A stretch of 64,000 nt of DNA. Origin: Toxonevra muliebris (Eukaryota > Arthropoda > Insecta > Diptera > Pallopteridae). The stretch's first letter is position 1, and each line of letters opens with the position of its first letter. Below are positions 10,791 to 23,173 of the stretch, in pieces. The stretch is from positions 35,553,989 through 35,617,988 of the forward strand of contig OY829326.1 in assembly GCA_963691655.1 (NCBI GenBank), in the 5' to 3' direction. Below the pieces are notes generated by a model that searched no databases, was not told the origin of the DNA, and worked only from the letters and a program-made list of their open reading frames with translations. A program made the position numbers and the translations under genes.

Positions 10791-13700
10791 TATTCGCTGA
10801 AGGGGTGTGGCGGCGCAAGCAGAAATGTTTACGGGAAATATGGATACGAGCACGGCAGCGAGGACATTGAAATGTGTTCCTTCATCAAGCCGTAACAGTA
10901 GAAGAGCTGCAGCTCAATGTGGGAAATAAATTGAGAGCGTTATTCGAAATGGCCAATGTGTTATATTTTTACAACTTAATTTAATTGATCAATTAATTAG
11001 CTAAAGCGAAATTCGCTTAGGTTTAGCTTTGTGTTTAATACGAGAATCTTCTGTAAAAAAGAAAAAAATTATATACATATATTGAATCTTAATATTAAAC
11101 TACTTAAACAATTTGTAAATTTAATCGAATTAAATACGTGTATTCAGCGCAAGCATTTTGTAAATTACACCTAACTTTAGGTTATCGAATATGTATGTAT
11201 GTTTCTTCTTTTACATACAAGTACCGATACAAAAACTCAAAAACTATAGAGTGCATAGCAATAACGAACTCTAGTTCAAGTGGGAGGCATGGCAATTCTA
11301 GATTTCATGGTATGTGATAAACATCAAAATGCGAGGATTTGTTTCGGAACAATACGCCTACAATTAAATTTGAATTACTGACTCATTAGAAAACCACGCC
11401 TCGCCTCTTTACATCATATATTTTTGTTGAAGTTTTCTTTGCTCATTTTTTTTTAAATACTTAAAAAGCCGAACTCGAAATTTTCGAAATGGTTTCGTTA
11501 CCATTTTTGTATTGTATATATGATATTAAAAAACATAAAAATTTTTGGCGTCAAATTTCTTTCTTGTCAAATACAAATTAAATTAAAAAACCAAAAAAAA
11601 AAAAAAAAAAAAAAACCAACTTGAAAAAAAGACAAAATATTAAAATTTAACTCCAGTGATCTTAAGATTAAGTTAAAAAACAAAAATAAATGTGTAAATA
11701 TTTATCAGAAATTATAATTAAAAAGAACAAGAAGAGCGAAAGCAATGTATAAAAATAATAAAAAAAAAAAAGGAAACAAAATTATAATTAAATAAAATTG
11801 GAAAACACAAGTCATTAAAAATATATATATATATATAGACCTACATATTTATACGTATGTCTGTACATATGTATTTAGTCCTAAAGCAGTTTTTTTTTTT
11901 TTTTTTAAATTTTGTATTTTTTTTTTTCATTTGTATGTAGATTTTTTATTTATTTAGTACTATAAGTTAACATAGCGCAATTAACTATTGCAGCCCAATT
12001 ACTATAATATGAACTCAAAAATTATACAAACATACACACACATACATACATAGTTAGATAGATAGCAAGATAAAATCCAAATGCAAAAATAAAAAGAATA
12101 AATACAAAAAAAATATTAATTAATATTGTGAGTAAAGTGTAAAACAAACAAAATACAACAACAAATAAAAATAAATAAAATACTATGAAATTAAAAAATT
12201 ATAAATAAATAAATAGTGCATAATACTTTATTCATCGATAATTGAAAACCAACAAAAAGAACCAGCAACTATTAAATTTAAAAATCAATTTATTGAAAAA
12301 AAATCAACAAGATTTAATAAAATACTTTAAAACTATAATTTTTTTTGTTTTCTTTTTTATTATAATTTAATTTCATATAATTTATTCGAAACGTTTAGCC
12401 GTTTTCCCCAGATTTTCATAACACTGTGCGACATATTTGTATGAAAATGTATGAAAATCATTTAACTTTGGACTCAACAAGAGACAGTTCCCTTGAGCAA
12501 TATTCATAGTTTTTCTAGTTTAGTAAAGTTAAGGGCTTTTACTTTTCGTCCTGGGAGTGTTTTTAAAATGCTTTAAAATAAGTTTTAAAATAGTAGAAAG
12601 CGTTATCGGATCCAAATAAATTTGAATTTATTTGAAAGGTAATAATCTGGAAAATTATTTTTAATTTTTCTACCACTTTGTTAGAAAATTTAACTGGATA
12701 AGGTGAAGATAATGCGGGAAAACTAAAGAGGGAGGGGCCAGATGATTAATACAAAAAATTATCCATAATACCATCATATATCAGTAAGACAGCAGATTAT
12801 CGTTTTGCATTTTTGAATTTGAATTTTTATAAACACATTTCAGAAAATTTTTGTTTGCTTTTTTTTTTTGGATTTCTATAAATTATCAAGATTCTTTTGA
12901 TTGAGGATTTTGATGATTTTCATGATTTTAAGATTTTAAAGATTTTTATTTTTGGATTTTGTAACCAACCCGTGCTCCAGCATCTCGTTTTCATTTTGAC
13001 AAATGCGATAAGTTATAGATTGAGACTTAAGCTTATAAAAATTTGTGTGCTGAATCGGATTGCAGAATTTTTCTATCACTTCAGGATTTCGAGAAATTCT
13101 CAATAAAAGTTAAATAAGGACGACTTTGACAATTTTCTTCCGTCTATATAAATTAAAAAAAAAATTTTATCAACTTCCAGAAACTTGAAATATTTTCTCC
13201 TCGGCCAATTTTTGATCCCAACCAGTTAACAATCAGTCGTGCTGTAAAAATATAGCACTTCCAGATTCAAATGTGTTGGAATTGTCCAGTAATTGATTAA
13301 TTGAAGCAATAATTTTTTTTTTTTTTTTTTTTTTGCAGTTTGCTGTGCTTGTTCAATGTAAGTATATGGTATATCTTTTAAGTTTTTGAGTTTTCACCAT
13401 CAGACGTGCTGCACATTTTAGTTTATACCTGGATCAGTGTTTTCAGATTTATAGATAGAATTTTTGCTAGATAACAAATTTTATATTTGCTCTTCTCTCT
13501 CAAGGACTTCTTTAAAAATTTGAGTGGATATTTCTACCAATTAAATAAATTAATTCTGATTTGGATTTCCATGGGCGCATCAAAACTCCATACAAATATT
13601 CTAGTCATAATTGCTACTTTCGTTGTAGAATCGAATTTCTTTTTTTAATACTCACGTGTCCAAATTAATATACAAATTTTATTTTCCATACAAAAAAAAT

Positions 13701-14806
13701 TTGGTTTTCAAATAAATTTACAATAATCACACATACAAAATTGTAAATTTTCATCACTATAAGGAACAAAATATGAAAAACTAATACAAGGGAGTTTATA
13801 TACTAATAAATAAATATATATAAATATACATATATATTATTACGAATTATATTACAAATAAATTAAAATTATTAAGCGAAAGTTTTTGGAGAAAACCAAA
13901 ACCTTTGCTATATAATAAAAAAGAAAAACAATACAACCAAAAAAAAAAAAAAAAAAAAACAAATAAAAATAAAACTAAAGAAAAATCATAAATTATTAAT
14001 AAAATTAAAATTAAAACAGAACGAAAAAACTATGTACTTAACAAAAAAAAAAACAACAAATTTAACAGAGCAATAAACAACGGAAAATAAAATTACAGAA
14101 AAAAAAGGAAAGGAATTTTGTCTTAAAAAAATTGCATACAAATTATTTTACTAAATTAATCGTACAATTCCAATATCATGGATACAAAAATAAAATCTGA
14201 TTGCATATGAATGAATACATACATACAAGCGAATATATATACATACAAAACCTAAATACAGGTATGGTATATAGTTAACCAATATCGAAAACATGAAACA
14301 CTTCAAACACAACAAACACACAAAACCAGGAAGTAATGTAACATTTTAGTAAAATATTTTAAATAAATAAAATACAAAAATAATAATAAATTTAAAACAA
14401 AAATTTCGTTTACTTTTACAATATCAATAGAAATCAAAACGATTTTTCTTAGAAAAGGAAATCCAATTAAAAATTAGCAAGCTTTTATTCAAGGAGCATA
14501 ATTCACTCGTGCAGACCAAAGTTTATAAGTACAAATCAAGCTAAATAGGGCAAAAAATCAAAAATAGAAGCAAAATCACTTAATGCTTTTTACAATTCAA
14601 ATATCTCAAAAAATTTAATACATATTGCTTAAGAACCAAGATTTAAACATTAATTTTTAAAACACTTTAACGAAAAGGCAATGAAGCATGCACGAAAAAT
14701 CGGATAGAAAATTTTTTTGATTTTTTGTTCAAACTCTAATGGCGCGTGTATTACCGGAAAATATTCTTCTTAGCATGATAACAGGCTCCAGACCACATAA
14801 ACGCTC
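10791..14806 (+). other. Putative 3' UTR and AT-rich flank of the caps-like gene
   Basis: No coding sequence is supported. AATAAA-type signals occur at 10925 and many later places, so the 3' end cannot be fixed. A Pumilio-type TGTAAATA lies near 11691. It also contains poly-A at 11586-11613, (AT)n at 11820-11837, poly-T near 11890-11930 and 13314-13335, and poly-A at 13940-13959. CACTGTGCGAC preceded by TAA at about 12420 resembles the TAA/CACTGTGC end of the foldback element at 49.8 kb and may be a MITE fragment. Confidence 0.5.
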
Positions 14807-14810
14807 TTAA

Positions 14811-15097
14811 CCCTAAAAAGGTAATCATATTTTTTGCATACGTTGTAGGTAATCATCGTCGAACGAATCGACGAATTCATATTTTACTCCAATTTCTGGG
14901 AAGTATATTAGCATACCTACTATAACCTACTTTCCCAATCATATTTAGACTTTTTTAAAACAAATAATATGCACCGCATATATTTTTATATACGATTTGT
15001 TTATTTCTAAGCAATTTGCTTCGAGGTACAACAAAGAGAAATTTTGAAAAATGTATATATGGTGTTCGTCGAATCGACAAAGATTACCTTTCTAGGG
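14811..15097. mobile_element. piggyBac-type MITE with TTAA target duplication
   Basis: A 287-bp element flanked by TTAA at 14807-14810 and 15098-15101. The terminal inverted repeats are CCCTAAAAAGGTAATC (left) and CCCTAGAAAGGTAATC (right, reverse complement). A subterminal CGTCGAACGAATCGAC (about 14856) is mirrored by GTTCGTCGAATCGAC (15063). There is no coding capacity. TTAA duplications and CCC(T/A) termini are the signature of piggyBac-mobilised elements. Confidence 0.85.
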
Positions 15098-15101
15098 TTA
15101 A

Positions 15102-17337
15102 AAAGATTTTAGAGGAAGGCAAAAGGCTCGCTCCAACCCATCCAAAGTTAATCGACACAATATCGTGCCTTCCGTAAATTTTAAGACCACACATTATTCT
15201 CAGATGGTTGACAAGGTAGCTGTAACCTTGGCAGTAACATTGCCTTCAGTTTCGAATAACGCGTCTGATGAGGAGTTTGTGCAAAAGTTGTTACATGACA
15301 AGCTATATTTGTGAAACGAATAGTAAGTTTTGTAATAGAGGCAGGAAGTAAGGTACACGGTCAGAAGGCTCGAAATTGATGCATGCATAAGATCAAATAT
15401 CAAGTCTCGCGAATCTGTGCCTTGATTTTAAACAAAAGCCGATTACAGATTCGTTTAACGATAGCCATTATGACTGAGCTAATTTAATATGACTTTACTA
15501 CTTTTCGGCTCACGGTGGTTAATTTTGGATGGCAGCTCGGTGTGTTTTCAAAATATCTTTAGTTACATTTTGATATATCCAGAAAACAATATTACACTCA
15601 ATTAATACTTTATTTAAATATTACATGCTTGTTGTTTGAGAGAAAGTTATTTGCTATGAAGTTCTGAAATTATCGGGTATTAGTGACCCTTTATCGTTAT
15701 TTTAGAGTTTTTAATAATCAATTCGATTAGTGCCAACGATTAAGAAATAATAAACCTTTTCAAGAAAAGTATTCCTTATAAAAAAATTATTAATGTTGCC
15801 CAAACAGTTTTTGTCTCAATTTAAGTTAAAAGCTCCTAAAATTTAAAACTAACAATTATATTCCCCTCCAAAAGTAAACGAAAATTTCGATTTCTGGAGT
15901 CGGTAATCCTAAAATTTGCAACTTGATATTTCTGAAAAAAATAGTAGATCCTTATGTAATACACGAATAGCCATTACATCCTTTCAAAGTCACTGTGTGG
16001 TACTGTGTGGTACGGGGTAAAAATGATTTGCCCATATTTTTTAAAAGACGACTTCAGGAGCACTGCTACTGTGACTGGCGAATGCTAAAGAACCCTGATC
16101 AATTGCTTCTTGCTGCTACAAATTGGCGAATTGGTTTTTGAGAGCATGTGGTTCCCGCAGGACGTTGCAACACTTTACTCAGCTGTTCCAGGCGTTCCAG
16201 ACATAACCTCTTAAACTTTCACCGCCTCTCTTTATCCCCAATTTCGGGGACTTTTATTAAATTCTATGTAATAAATCTATACTGAATAAAGTATTGAGAA
16301 ACCTTTTTTTTTTTATAACGCTTAGTAAATAGAAGACGACATAAAACCTCGAACCCTTGAAGTTTATCTACGTGGATTTACCTGGATCATTTGACCTTAA
16401 AATGCCATGACTGACATTCTTCAACAAAACATCTTCATTCAATAATACACTACGGTTGCTCTGTTGCAAGCAAAACAAACTTTAATTTGTTGGACTGTGT
16501 TATTTATTAACACTTATGACTTTCACGAAATGTGTGTTGAACAAATTGAAATATTTTACAATTAAATTAAATTTAAATAATTGCTTCAAAATATCGTTGT
16601 CAAATGATAACCACATTGCATTTCTTTTATATTATCACAAATTTTCAAAATGTGTTTCCATTGGAAAACTTTATACACAGTTTAATAAATATTTTCATAT
16701 TTCAGTCGTTACCCTTCAACCCCAAAATAATTGAAATTCGAAAGATAAGTTTTCCAAAACAACAATGGCAAAATATATATATATATATATGTATAAAAAA
16801 AACAAAGTAAATTAATTGTTTAATTTATTCTCGAAGGATACATTTTGTTGTTTCAGCAACACACTACTGTAACTAACAAACGGTTGGGATACATACCTAG
16901 AGGAAGCCTCTTATTGTTGTTGTAACTTTTTGTTCTTTTGCTAATTTATATGTTAATTTTTTGATGCGGTTGCTCTAATTTTTATATTTTGAGAATAAAA
17001 AAAGAAGAATGAATTAATGTCTTTTTTATGAAGTTCGTCGCACAGTGGAAATGGGACGACCAAAAGCTTGTTGAAAGCTGTCCAAAAGTGGAAGCTATAG
17101 TTTATACAGACTTGAAATTTTGTGAACATGGATTTTTAGATAGCTCATAACGAATTTGAGGCTAATAAGTAACAAGTGGAAAATAAATATATGTGAAAAG
17201 GTTGATCCAATAGGACGGATATTTTTCCAAAAAAAACTTTCTCAATTTTGTGGGAAATCAGTATCGAAGGGTTTCTTCTGTCGCTCATAATAAATTTGAA
17301 GTTAATATTTTAAAATAAAAAATGGCGGACCCAATCA
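15102..17337. other. No gene recognised
   Basis: AT-rich DNA with short frames only (for example 15200-15403 minus and 16516-16734 plus), none with recognisable motifs. The segment around 17041-17337, starting GCACAGTGGAAATGGG, resembles a transposon end but no partner end was found. Confidence 0.45.
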
Positions 17338-18382
17338 GGGATGCCAACTCATTTTTTCTGCCTCCCCTATAGCCCTCGAGAAATTCCCCGATTTTCGATC
17401 AAATTCCCCGCACATCCTGTTTAATTTTATATTACAACAGCACGATACGCACTTTCCATATAAACATTTTATAGAAGCGAAAAATATCTTTACGTTGGCT
17501 TAAAATTGATCTCGGTGACGGTTATTTTAAAGCGGCCCATAACTTATGGTTTATAGAAATGTTCTTTCTGACTTCGGAGTTCTTTCGACACATGAGTGAT
17601 TTCATCTCAAGAGAACATACTCTCAAAATCTATCGGGCTCCAACTCGCACAAAGTTTAGTCCCATTGGGTAGTAGTTACCACACCAAATTTGAACGAGAT
17701 GATGTGTTTCGAGTTACTAGACATTGATTTTCATAGATAAACAAGCCCCAGCCAACTTTTGGGTATCAAAGTTCCCAAAAGAAAAGGCATGGACTTTCTT
17801 TTGGCTCAAATAAAAAATGGCAAAAACATTGTTTCAAAGTTTTGACTATCGGTTTTTAACATTTAAAATATACTTCATCTTCTTTATGATGGCTGACCGT
17901 AGTTTTTAAGTTAACAGATTAGTCAGCAAGGTTTGAGAGTTATTAATCAAGAGATGCTGGACCAAGGCATACCTAAGCCTTTCTGAACGGTCGAAAGGGA
18001 AGGCAACTGTTTTTCCTGACTAACATTCGGCGTTATAATTGTCTATATCTACGAAAGCACTCTGAGTTTCTCTCTGAAATTTTTACAAAATACTTTTGAA
18101 ATGAAAGACTTTCAAATTACACACTTTTCTAAAAAACCGATTTCTTCAAACCAAGAATTTACAGGGCCTACTTAAGAAAATATGAAGGTTTTAAGACTTA
18201 AAATATGAAATATTGCAAAAGTTAAACGATTTCCATTACATAAAATTTGACAAAAAATACTCTACTGACTTTAATAACGAAAAGCTGAACGGTTTCAAAT
18301 TCCCCGCAAAAAACAGCTCATTCCCCGAACTATGTAAAATTACCCGCAAATCGGGGAATTCCCCGCAAGCTGGCATCTCTGG
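17338..18382. mobile_element. hAT-type non-autonomous element, copy A
   Basis: A 1.05 kb element with terminal inverted repeats CAGGGATGCCAACT (left) and CAGAGATGCCAGCT (right, reverse complement), flanked by an 8-bp target duplication with one mismatch (GACCCAAT left, GATCCAAT right). CAGRGATGCCAAC ends and 8-bp duplications are typical of hAT. Both ends contain GGGGAATT/CCCCGA subterminal motifs. No transposase ORF was found. Related copies lie at 19963 and 21282. Confidence 0.8.
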
Positions 18383-19199
18383 ATCCAATATGGATGATGG
18401 TTTTGCAAAAAATTATTTTCTGTTCCAATGAATTCCTGTTTACAAGTGTTTTTTAGATCACTGAAAAACTATTAAAAGGTAAAAATTTCAAAATACCAAA
18501 TAATATTTTCAGAATGGTGTACACTTTTACCATAAACTTTTCAAATTGCGTCTAAAATCATTGTACAGGGATTTTTTGAATCACTGATAATGTGGTCACC
18601 GTGGTGTAGTGGTTTCTGTGCTGGACTGTGTGTGCACAGGTTCGATGCTCGGCAAAATTAAAAATCCAAAATATAAAAAAGAAACATTTTCTACACGACT
18701 CCACCTCTTGGCTGGTAATGGCTTTCAAATTCATCGTTTGGTTTAGGCATTTAACTAAAAGTCTCTGTCATAGGTGTACAAACAACATACTTAAATGGAT
18801 GCCAAAAGCTCGGTTTAGGCCCTTCATGGGCTATTGTGCCATATTGTGGGTGTTTCGAGTTACTCGGCGTTTATTTTGATATATAAACAAGTTTTAGCCC
18901 ACTTTTGGACCTCAAGTTTCTCAAAGAAAACCACTCTGAACTTTATTTTGATTTAAACAAAAAAGTTCCTTTTTGAAAAAAAGTCACAGCTTTTTTTGAT
19001 TTTGAAAAAAAAAAAACGTAAAATTTTGGACTTTTTTTAATTTTATTTTCTTTTTTCAAAAGATAGAATATAAGTCGGTCCAAAACGTTTTGAACAAAAT
19101 TTTCCAAATGCAATAGATGATTAGTTACATGGATCCGAAACAGGGGCTGTTTGACCAAAATGTCAAAATTCTACCCCCTCAAACTCGCTGAGTTTTGAC
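18065..19199 (+). repeat. Left arm of a large inverted duplication
   Basis: This arm is the reverse complement of 20463-22247, except for a 623-bp element inserted in the other arm. It spans the right third of hAT copy A, about 215 bp of unique sequence, a SINE, and about 350 bp more of hAT-family interior. An 83-codon frame (18628-18879) is translated identically in the other arm, so divergence is low. It ends at CTCGCTGAGTTTT (about 19197). Confidence 0.85.
18597..18842 (+). mobile_element. SINE inside the left arm
   Basis: tRNA-like head GGTCACCGTGGTGTAGTGG (A box) with B box GGTTCGATGCTC near 18640, followed by the shared body CTTGGCTGGTAATGGC (18708 on), AAAAGCTCGGTTTAGGCCC, and the end TTCATGGGCTATTGTGCCA (18823-18841). 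The body and end match the SINEs at 7.3, 46.5 and 48.5 kb, but the head differs. The 83-codon frame here is a by-product of the SINE. Confidence 0.75.
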
Positions 19200-19962
19200 C
19201 CATCTCGTTTAAGTTTAGTGTGGTAACTACTACCCATACATAACTATATATATGTAGTTCATGTTTAAAATATCGGTACAGTTCACGTTCGTATTTTTAA
19301 AAGCAAACTGTATTGAAAGTTCGAGTTCGTGGACGTGCGTAGTTTAAAACAAAGAGTAGGTACATGAATGGCCTTTACTTCTTCAAATAATAAAAAAATT
19401 AAATTTAAAATAAACACTTGCTAAATAAGAATTGAGCTAAACATTAAATAATTTGTTAAATTGACAACACTGCCTGGAGCATGCAAAGTAATATAGGAAT
19501 AGTGTGTCATGAGCTTCTTTCTTTGTACAAATAATTTTAAATGGTCTTTTAGAGTGTTTTTTTTTCGATTGAGCAGAAAGAGAATATTAAAAAAAAGTTG
19601 GTTGGTAACCCTGCTTTCGCCACATTAACATACCCTGTTAAAAAGTAGTAGAAAACCCATAGGTTTTGGAGCAATATATATTAATTGCTAGTTTCTAATC
19701 GCTTTATGATTACTCTAACGAACTTTTTGCAACTGGAGATTAACTTAACTTTAATATGTTAGTAAAAATAAAAGAATGTGTTTTTTATGTGCTATCTTTT
19801 GTAGACCTTATTTGTTGTTTTTTACCACGACCTTCATTCGTTATTCAGAGACGAACTCTATAAGTACATAAAAAAAAATAAATAAAAAAAAACTGAAAAG
19901 TTTTTAATTGTAGGCAAGAATTACATATATGCTTGACTATGCATAGATGTGTGTATATGTAT
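19200..19962. other. Spacer between the inverted arms, left part
   Basis: AT-rich sequence with no gene. It begins with a piece related to hAT copy A (GTGGTAACTACTACCCA at about 19220, also seen reversed at 17670) and continues as unique sequence to the start of hAT copy B. Confidence 0.5.
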
Positions 19963-20462
19963 CAGCGATGCCAACTTGCGGGGAATTTTACTGGGTGTGG
20001 AGAATCGGGGAATTTGATGTTGTTCAGCTATTAGTCATAAAAGTCTAGAATATTTTTTGTAAAATTTTATAGAATGAAACTCCTTTAACTTACGCAATAT
20101 TTCATATTTTGGGTCTTAAAGTCTTCGCTTTTTCTTAAGTTGGCCCAACGATTTATTGGTTTGGAGAAATTGATTTTTAAAAAAGAGTGCTATTTATTTG
20201 GAAGCATTATATTTCGAAAATATTTTGTGAAAATTTCAGAGAGAGTCGCGGAGTGCTTTCGTAGATATAGACGATTATAGCGCCGAGTATCAGTCAGGTC
20301 AAAACAGTCGCGCGGCGCATCGACTTCTCTTTCGACCATTCAGAAAGCTATGCCTTAGTCCAGCACTTCCTGATTAATAACTCTCAATCCTTGCTGACTA
20401 AACTGTAGACTTACAAATTACGATCAGCCATCATAAGAAAGATGAAATATATTTTATATGTT
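19963..20462 (+). mobile_element. hAT-type element, copy B (partial)
   Basis: Starts with the same terminus, CAGCGATGCCAACTTGCGGG, and runs colinear with the reverse complement of copy A: TTTCATATTTTG, TTCTTAAGTTGGCCC, TCGTAGATATAGACGATTAT, then CAGTCAGG and GATCAGCCATCATAAGAAAGATG. It continues into the right arm of the inverted duplication. No far terminus was found. Confidence 0.7.
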
Positions 20463-20830
20463 TAAAAACTCAGCGAGTTTGAGGGGGTAGAATTTCGACA
20501 TTTTGGTCAAACAGCCCCTGTTTCGGATCCATGTAACTAATCATCTATTGCATTTGGAAAATTTTGTTCAAAACGTTTTGGACAGACTTATATTCTATCT
20601 TTTGAAAAAAGAAAATAAAATTAAAAAAAGTTCAAAATTTTACCGTTTTTTTTTTCAAAATCAAAAAAAGCTGTGACTTTTTTTCAAAAAGGACCTTTTT
20701 TGTTTAAATCAAAATATAGCTCAGAGTGGTTTTCTTTGAGAAACTTGAGGTCCAAAAGTGGGCTAAAACTTGTTTATATATCAAAATAAACGCCGAGTAA
20801 CTCGAAACACCCACAATATAGCACAATAGC

Positions 20831-21067
20831 CCATGAAGGGCCTAAACCGAGCTTTTGGCATCCATTTAAGTATATTGTTTGTACACCTATGACAGAGACT
20901 TTTAGTTAAATGCCTAAACCAAACGATGAATTTGAAAGCCATTACCAGCCAAGAGGTGGAGTCGTGTAGAAAATGTTTCTTTTTTATATTTTGGATTTTT
21001 AATTTTGCCGAGCATCGAACCTGTGCACACACAGTCCAGCACAGAAACCACTACACCACGGTGACCA
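20831..21067 (-). mobile_element. SINE inside the right arm
   Basis: Reverse-complement copy of the SINE at 18597-18842, including its pol III-like head (GGTCACCGTGGTGTAGTGG read on the minus strand near 21066-21048). It was copied as part of the inverted duplication and is not a separate insertion. Confidence 0.75.
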
Positions 21068-21281
21068 CATTATCAGTGATTCAAAAAATTCCTGTACAAT
21101 GATTTTAGACGCAATTTGAAAAGTTTATGGTAAGAGTGTACACCATTCTGAAAATATTATTTGGTATTTTAAAATTTTTACCTTTGAATAGTTTTTCAGT
21201 GATCTAAAAAACACTTGTAAACAGGAATTCATTGGAACAGAAAATAATTTTTTGCAAAACCATCATCCATATTGGATGCAG

Positions 21282-22247
21282 CGATGCCAGCTTGCGGAGA
21301 ATTCCCCGATTTGCGGGTAATTTTACATGAGCTGTTTTTTGCGGGGAATTTGAAACCGTTCAGCTTTTCGTTATTAAAGTCAGTAGAGTATTTTTTGCCA
21401 AATTTTATAGCCCTATTCACTCTTTGGAGTAAAGCGCTGAGTAACGGAGTAAAAAAGTAATGTTTTACTCTAGAGCGTGAACGCCTCTAAAACTAAAAAA
21501 GTACTCTCTGGAGTAAAAGTCAAAAAATATATTTTTCATTATTTGTTTACTTCTTTTCCATTGAAAAAGTTTGTAGTAAAAGTGCAAAAACATCCTTTAA
21601 TGCTAGAAGCTGTTTGCAAATTTAAGTGTGTTGAAGGTGAAAAGAAGATAAAATTGATTCGCAATAGTTTTCAAACGTTCTTATAAATAAAAACATGAGT
21701 AGAAATTCAAAATTTTTTCATTTCATATTGTTGACAGCTTTTTTTTTTATTTTCTCTGCGATCAATGTTCCCAATTAAAAGCGCCAGGAACAAAACTTTT
21801 GTTTTTATTTTTTGTTGTCGTACAAATCGAAAAGTAGGCAACACTAATTTTCCCTCTTACTCAGAGTAACAGAGTAACAAATATTTTACTAAAGGGTCGA
21901 AATAGAGTAAAAGTGTAAAGTGTGAGTATAAGCAAATGTCGTGTATTTTGTTTTTGTAGAGTAATTTCGCTTTACACTTTTATTCTGTTACTCCGTTAAA
22001 CAGCACTTTACTCTAAAAAGTGAACAGGGCTTATGTAATGGAAATCGTTTAACTTTTGCAATATTTCATATTTTAAGTCTTAAAACCTTCATATTTTCTT
22101 AAGTAGGCCCTGTACATTCTTGGTTTGAAGAAATCGATTTTTAGAAAAGTGTGTAATTTGAAAGTCTTTCATTTCAAAAGTATTTTGTAAAAATTTCAGA
22201 GAGAAACTCAGAGTGCTTTCGTAGATATAGACGATTATAACGCCGAG
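21282..22247 (+). mobile_element. hAT-type element, copy C, interrupted by a MITE
   Basis: Starts CAGCGATGCCAGCTTGCGGA and mirrors copy A up to about 22247 (...TATAGACGATTATAACGCCG), where similarity stops. It is split at 21408/22032 by a 623-bp insertion. Without that insertion, copy C is colinear with the right third of copy A. Confidence 0.75.
21409..22031. mobile_element. 623-bp MITE with about 45-bp inverted ends
   Basis: The ends are AGCCCTATTCACTCTTTGGA and AGCCCTGTTCACTTTTTAGA (right, reverse complement), followed by AGTAAAG(C/T)GCTG..TAACGGAGTAA. The duplicated target is TAT (21406-21408 and 22032-22034). The empty site survives in the left arm as AAATTTTATGTAATGG (read in the same sense), so the insertion boundaries are exact. 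A 3-bp duplication suggests PIF/Harbinger or CACTA; the family is unknown. A 69-codon frame (21477-21686) has no known motif. Confidence 0.85.
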
Positions 22248-22594
22248 TTTTCACTGGAGCAAAAGTACCGAATAGAATTTCACCAAGATAATTTCATGGA
22301 CAGTACTACAAACTCCGAAACACTTACCTATTGAGGGGAAAGTTTTTTGTTTACAATATTTCTACGCCCCGCCTTGCATATAAACATGGATAAAAGTAAA
22401 AGATCCTCAAACCGAAAAATTTTAAAAATAAGGAAAAATCTGAACATTGATTTTTGTTTTTATTACAGATAAAAAAGTTTTTCGTGCATATTTTGGTCTT
22501 TCCTAACATTTTATTATATTATCAAATATTAAAATAAATATTATATAGCTTCCCCCTGCAGATTTGTTAAAATGGAAAAATCGGCCCATCCTAA

Positions 22595-22688
22595 CGCACA
22601 GTGGTGCTATTTGTATGAGAGTGATAAAAATTGTTTGAATAGAGATATAGACCTGAAATTTTCGGCGTATGAAGTGAACCACTGTGCG
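22595..22688. repeat. Short inverted-repeat unit
   Basis: CGCACAGTGGT (22595-22605) is mirrored perfectly by ACCACTGTGCG (22678-22688), enclosing 72 bp. It may be a tiny MITE; the CACTGTGCG end is shared with other candidate MITE ends in the window. Confidence 0.5.
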
Positions 22689-23140
22689 ATGGAAACTCGT
22701 TATCAAAATTTCGGAATGAGCACATGATGAATAACTACTGTTGGGCTTTGATTAGAGGACTATAAAAATTCAAGAAAAACAAATGAGCGATATATTTCGA
22801 GAATGTTTTAGAATTTTTAACTTCCGATTGTGTTTAGGAAGTAAAACTTTTTTACGAAAAGTTGCGGAAAAAAAGTTGAATTTTGTAAACAAATATAATT
22901 AAAATATCTTAGTTTAGTATATGCCCCCTAGTTTAGTATTGGTCTTGTATTGCGTACGCTTTATGTTCGATAAACATAAGTATTAGGTAGCTACCATATA
23001 GAATTTGCTCTACAGTGCATCCATTCTGTTATGGTGTGGATTTTTCTCTCCTTCCGCTCCCACCAACACTACCACAAAGGAAATTTGCATAGTCATGATA
23101 TTTTACAAAGCATATCTGCTCACTCACTTACTTATTGTAG

Positions 23141-23173
<33 letters not shown>

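Larger units (their letters stand above)
20463..22247 (-). repeat. Right arm of the large inverted duplication
   Basis: Mirror image of 18065-19199: AAACTCAGCGAGTTTGAGGG at its inner end, then hAT-family interior, a minus-strand SINE (20831-21067), the 21068-21281 unique piece, and hAT copy C. The only large difference is the MITE at 21409-22031. Together the arms form an imperfect palindrome of about 4.2 kb with a spacer of about 1.26 kb. Confidence 0.85.

Noticed and set aside
18628..18879. 83-codon frame repeated at 20781-21032 as a conserved gene
   Set aside because: It is a by-product of the SINE and hAT interior inside the inverted duplication, so it is identical because the DNA was copied.
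23141..23173. CRISPR-like or regulatory array
   Set aside because: A plain (TTAC)n microsatellite; there are no spacers.
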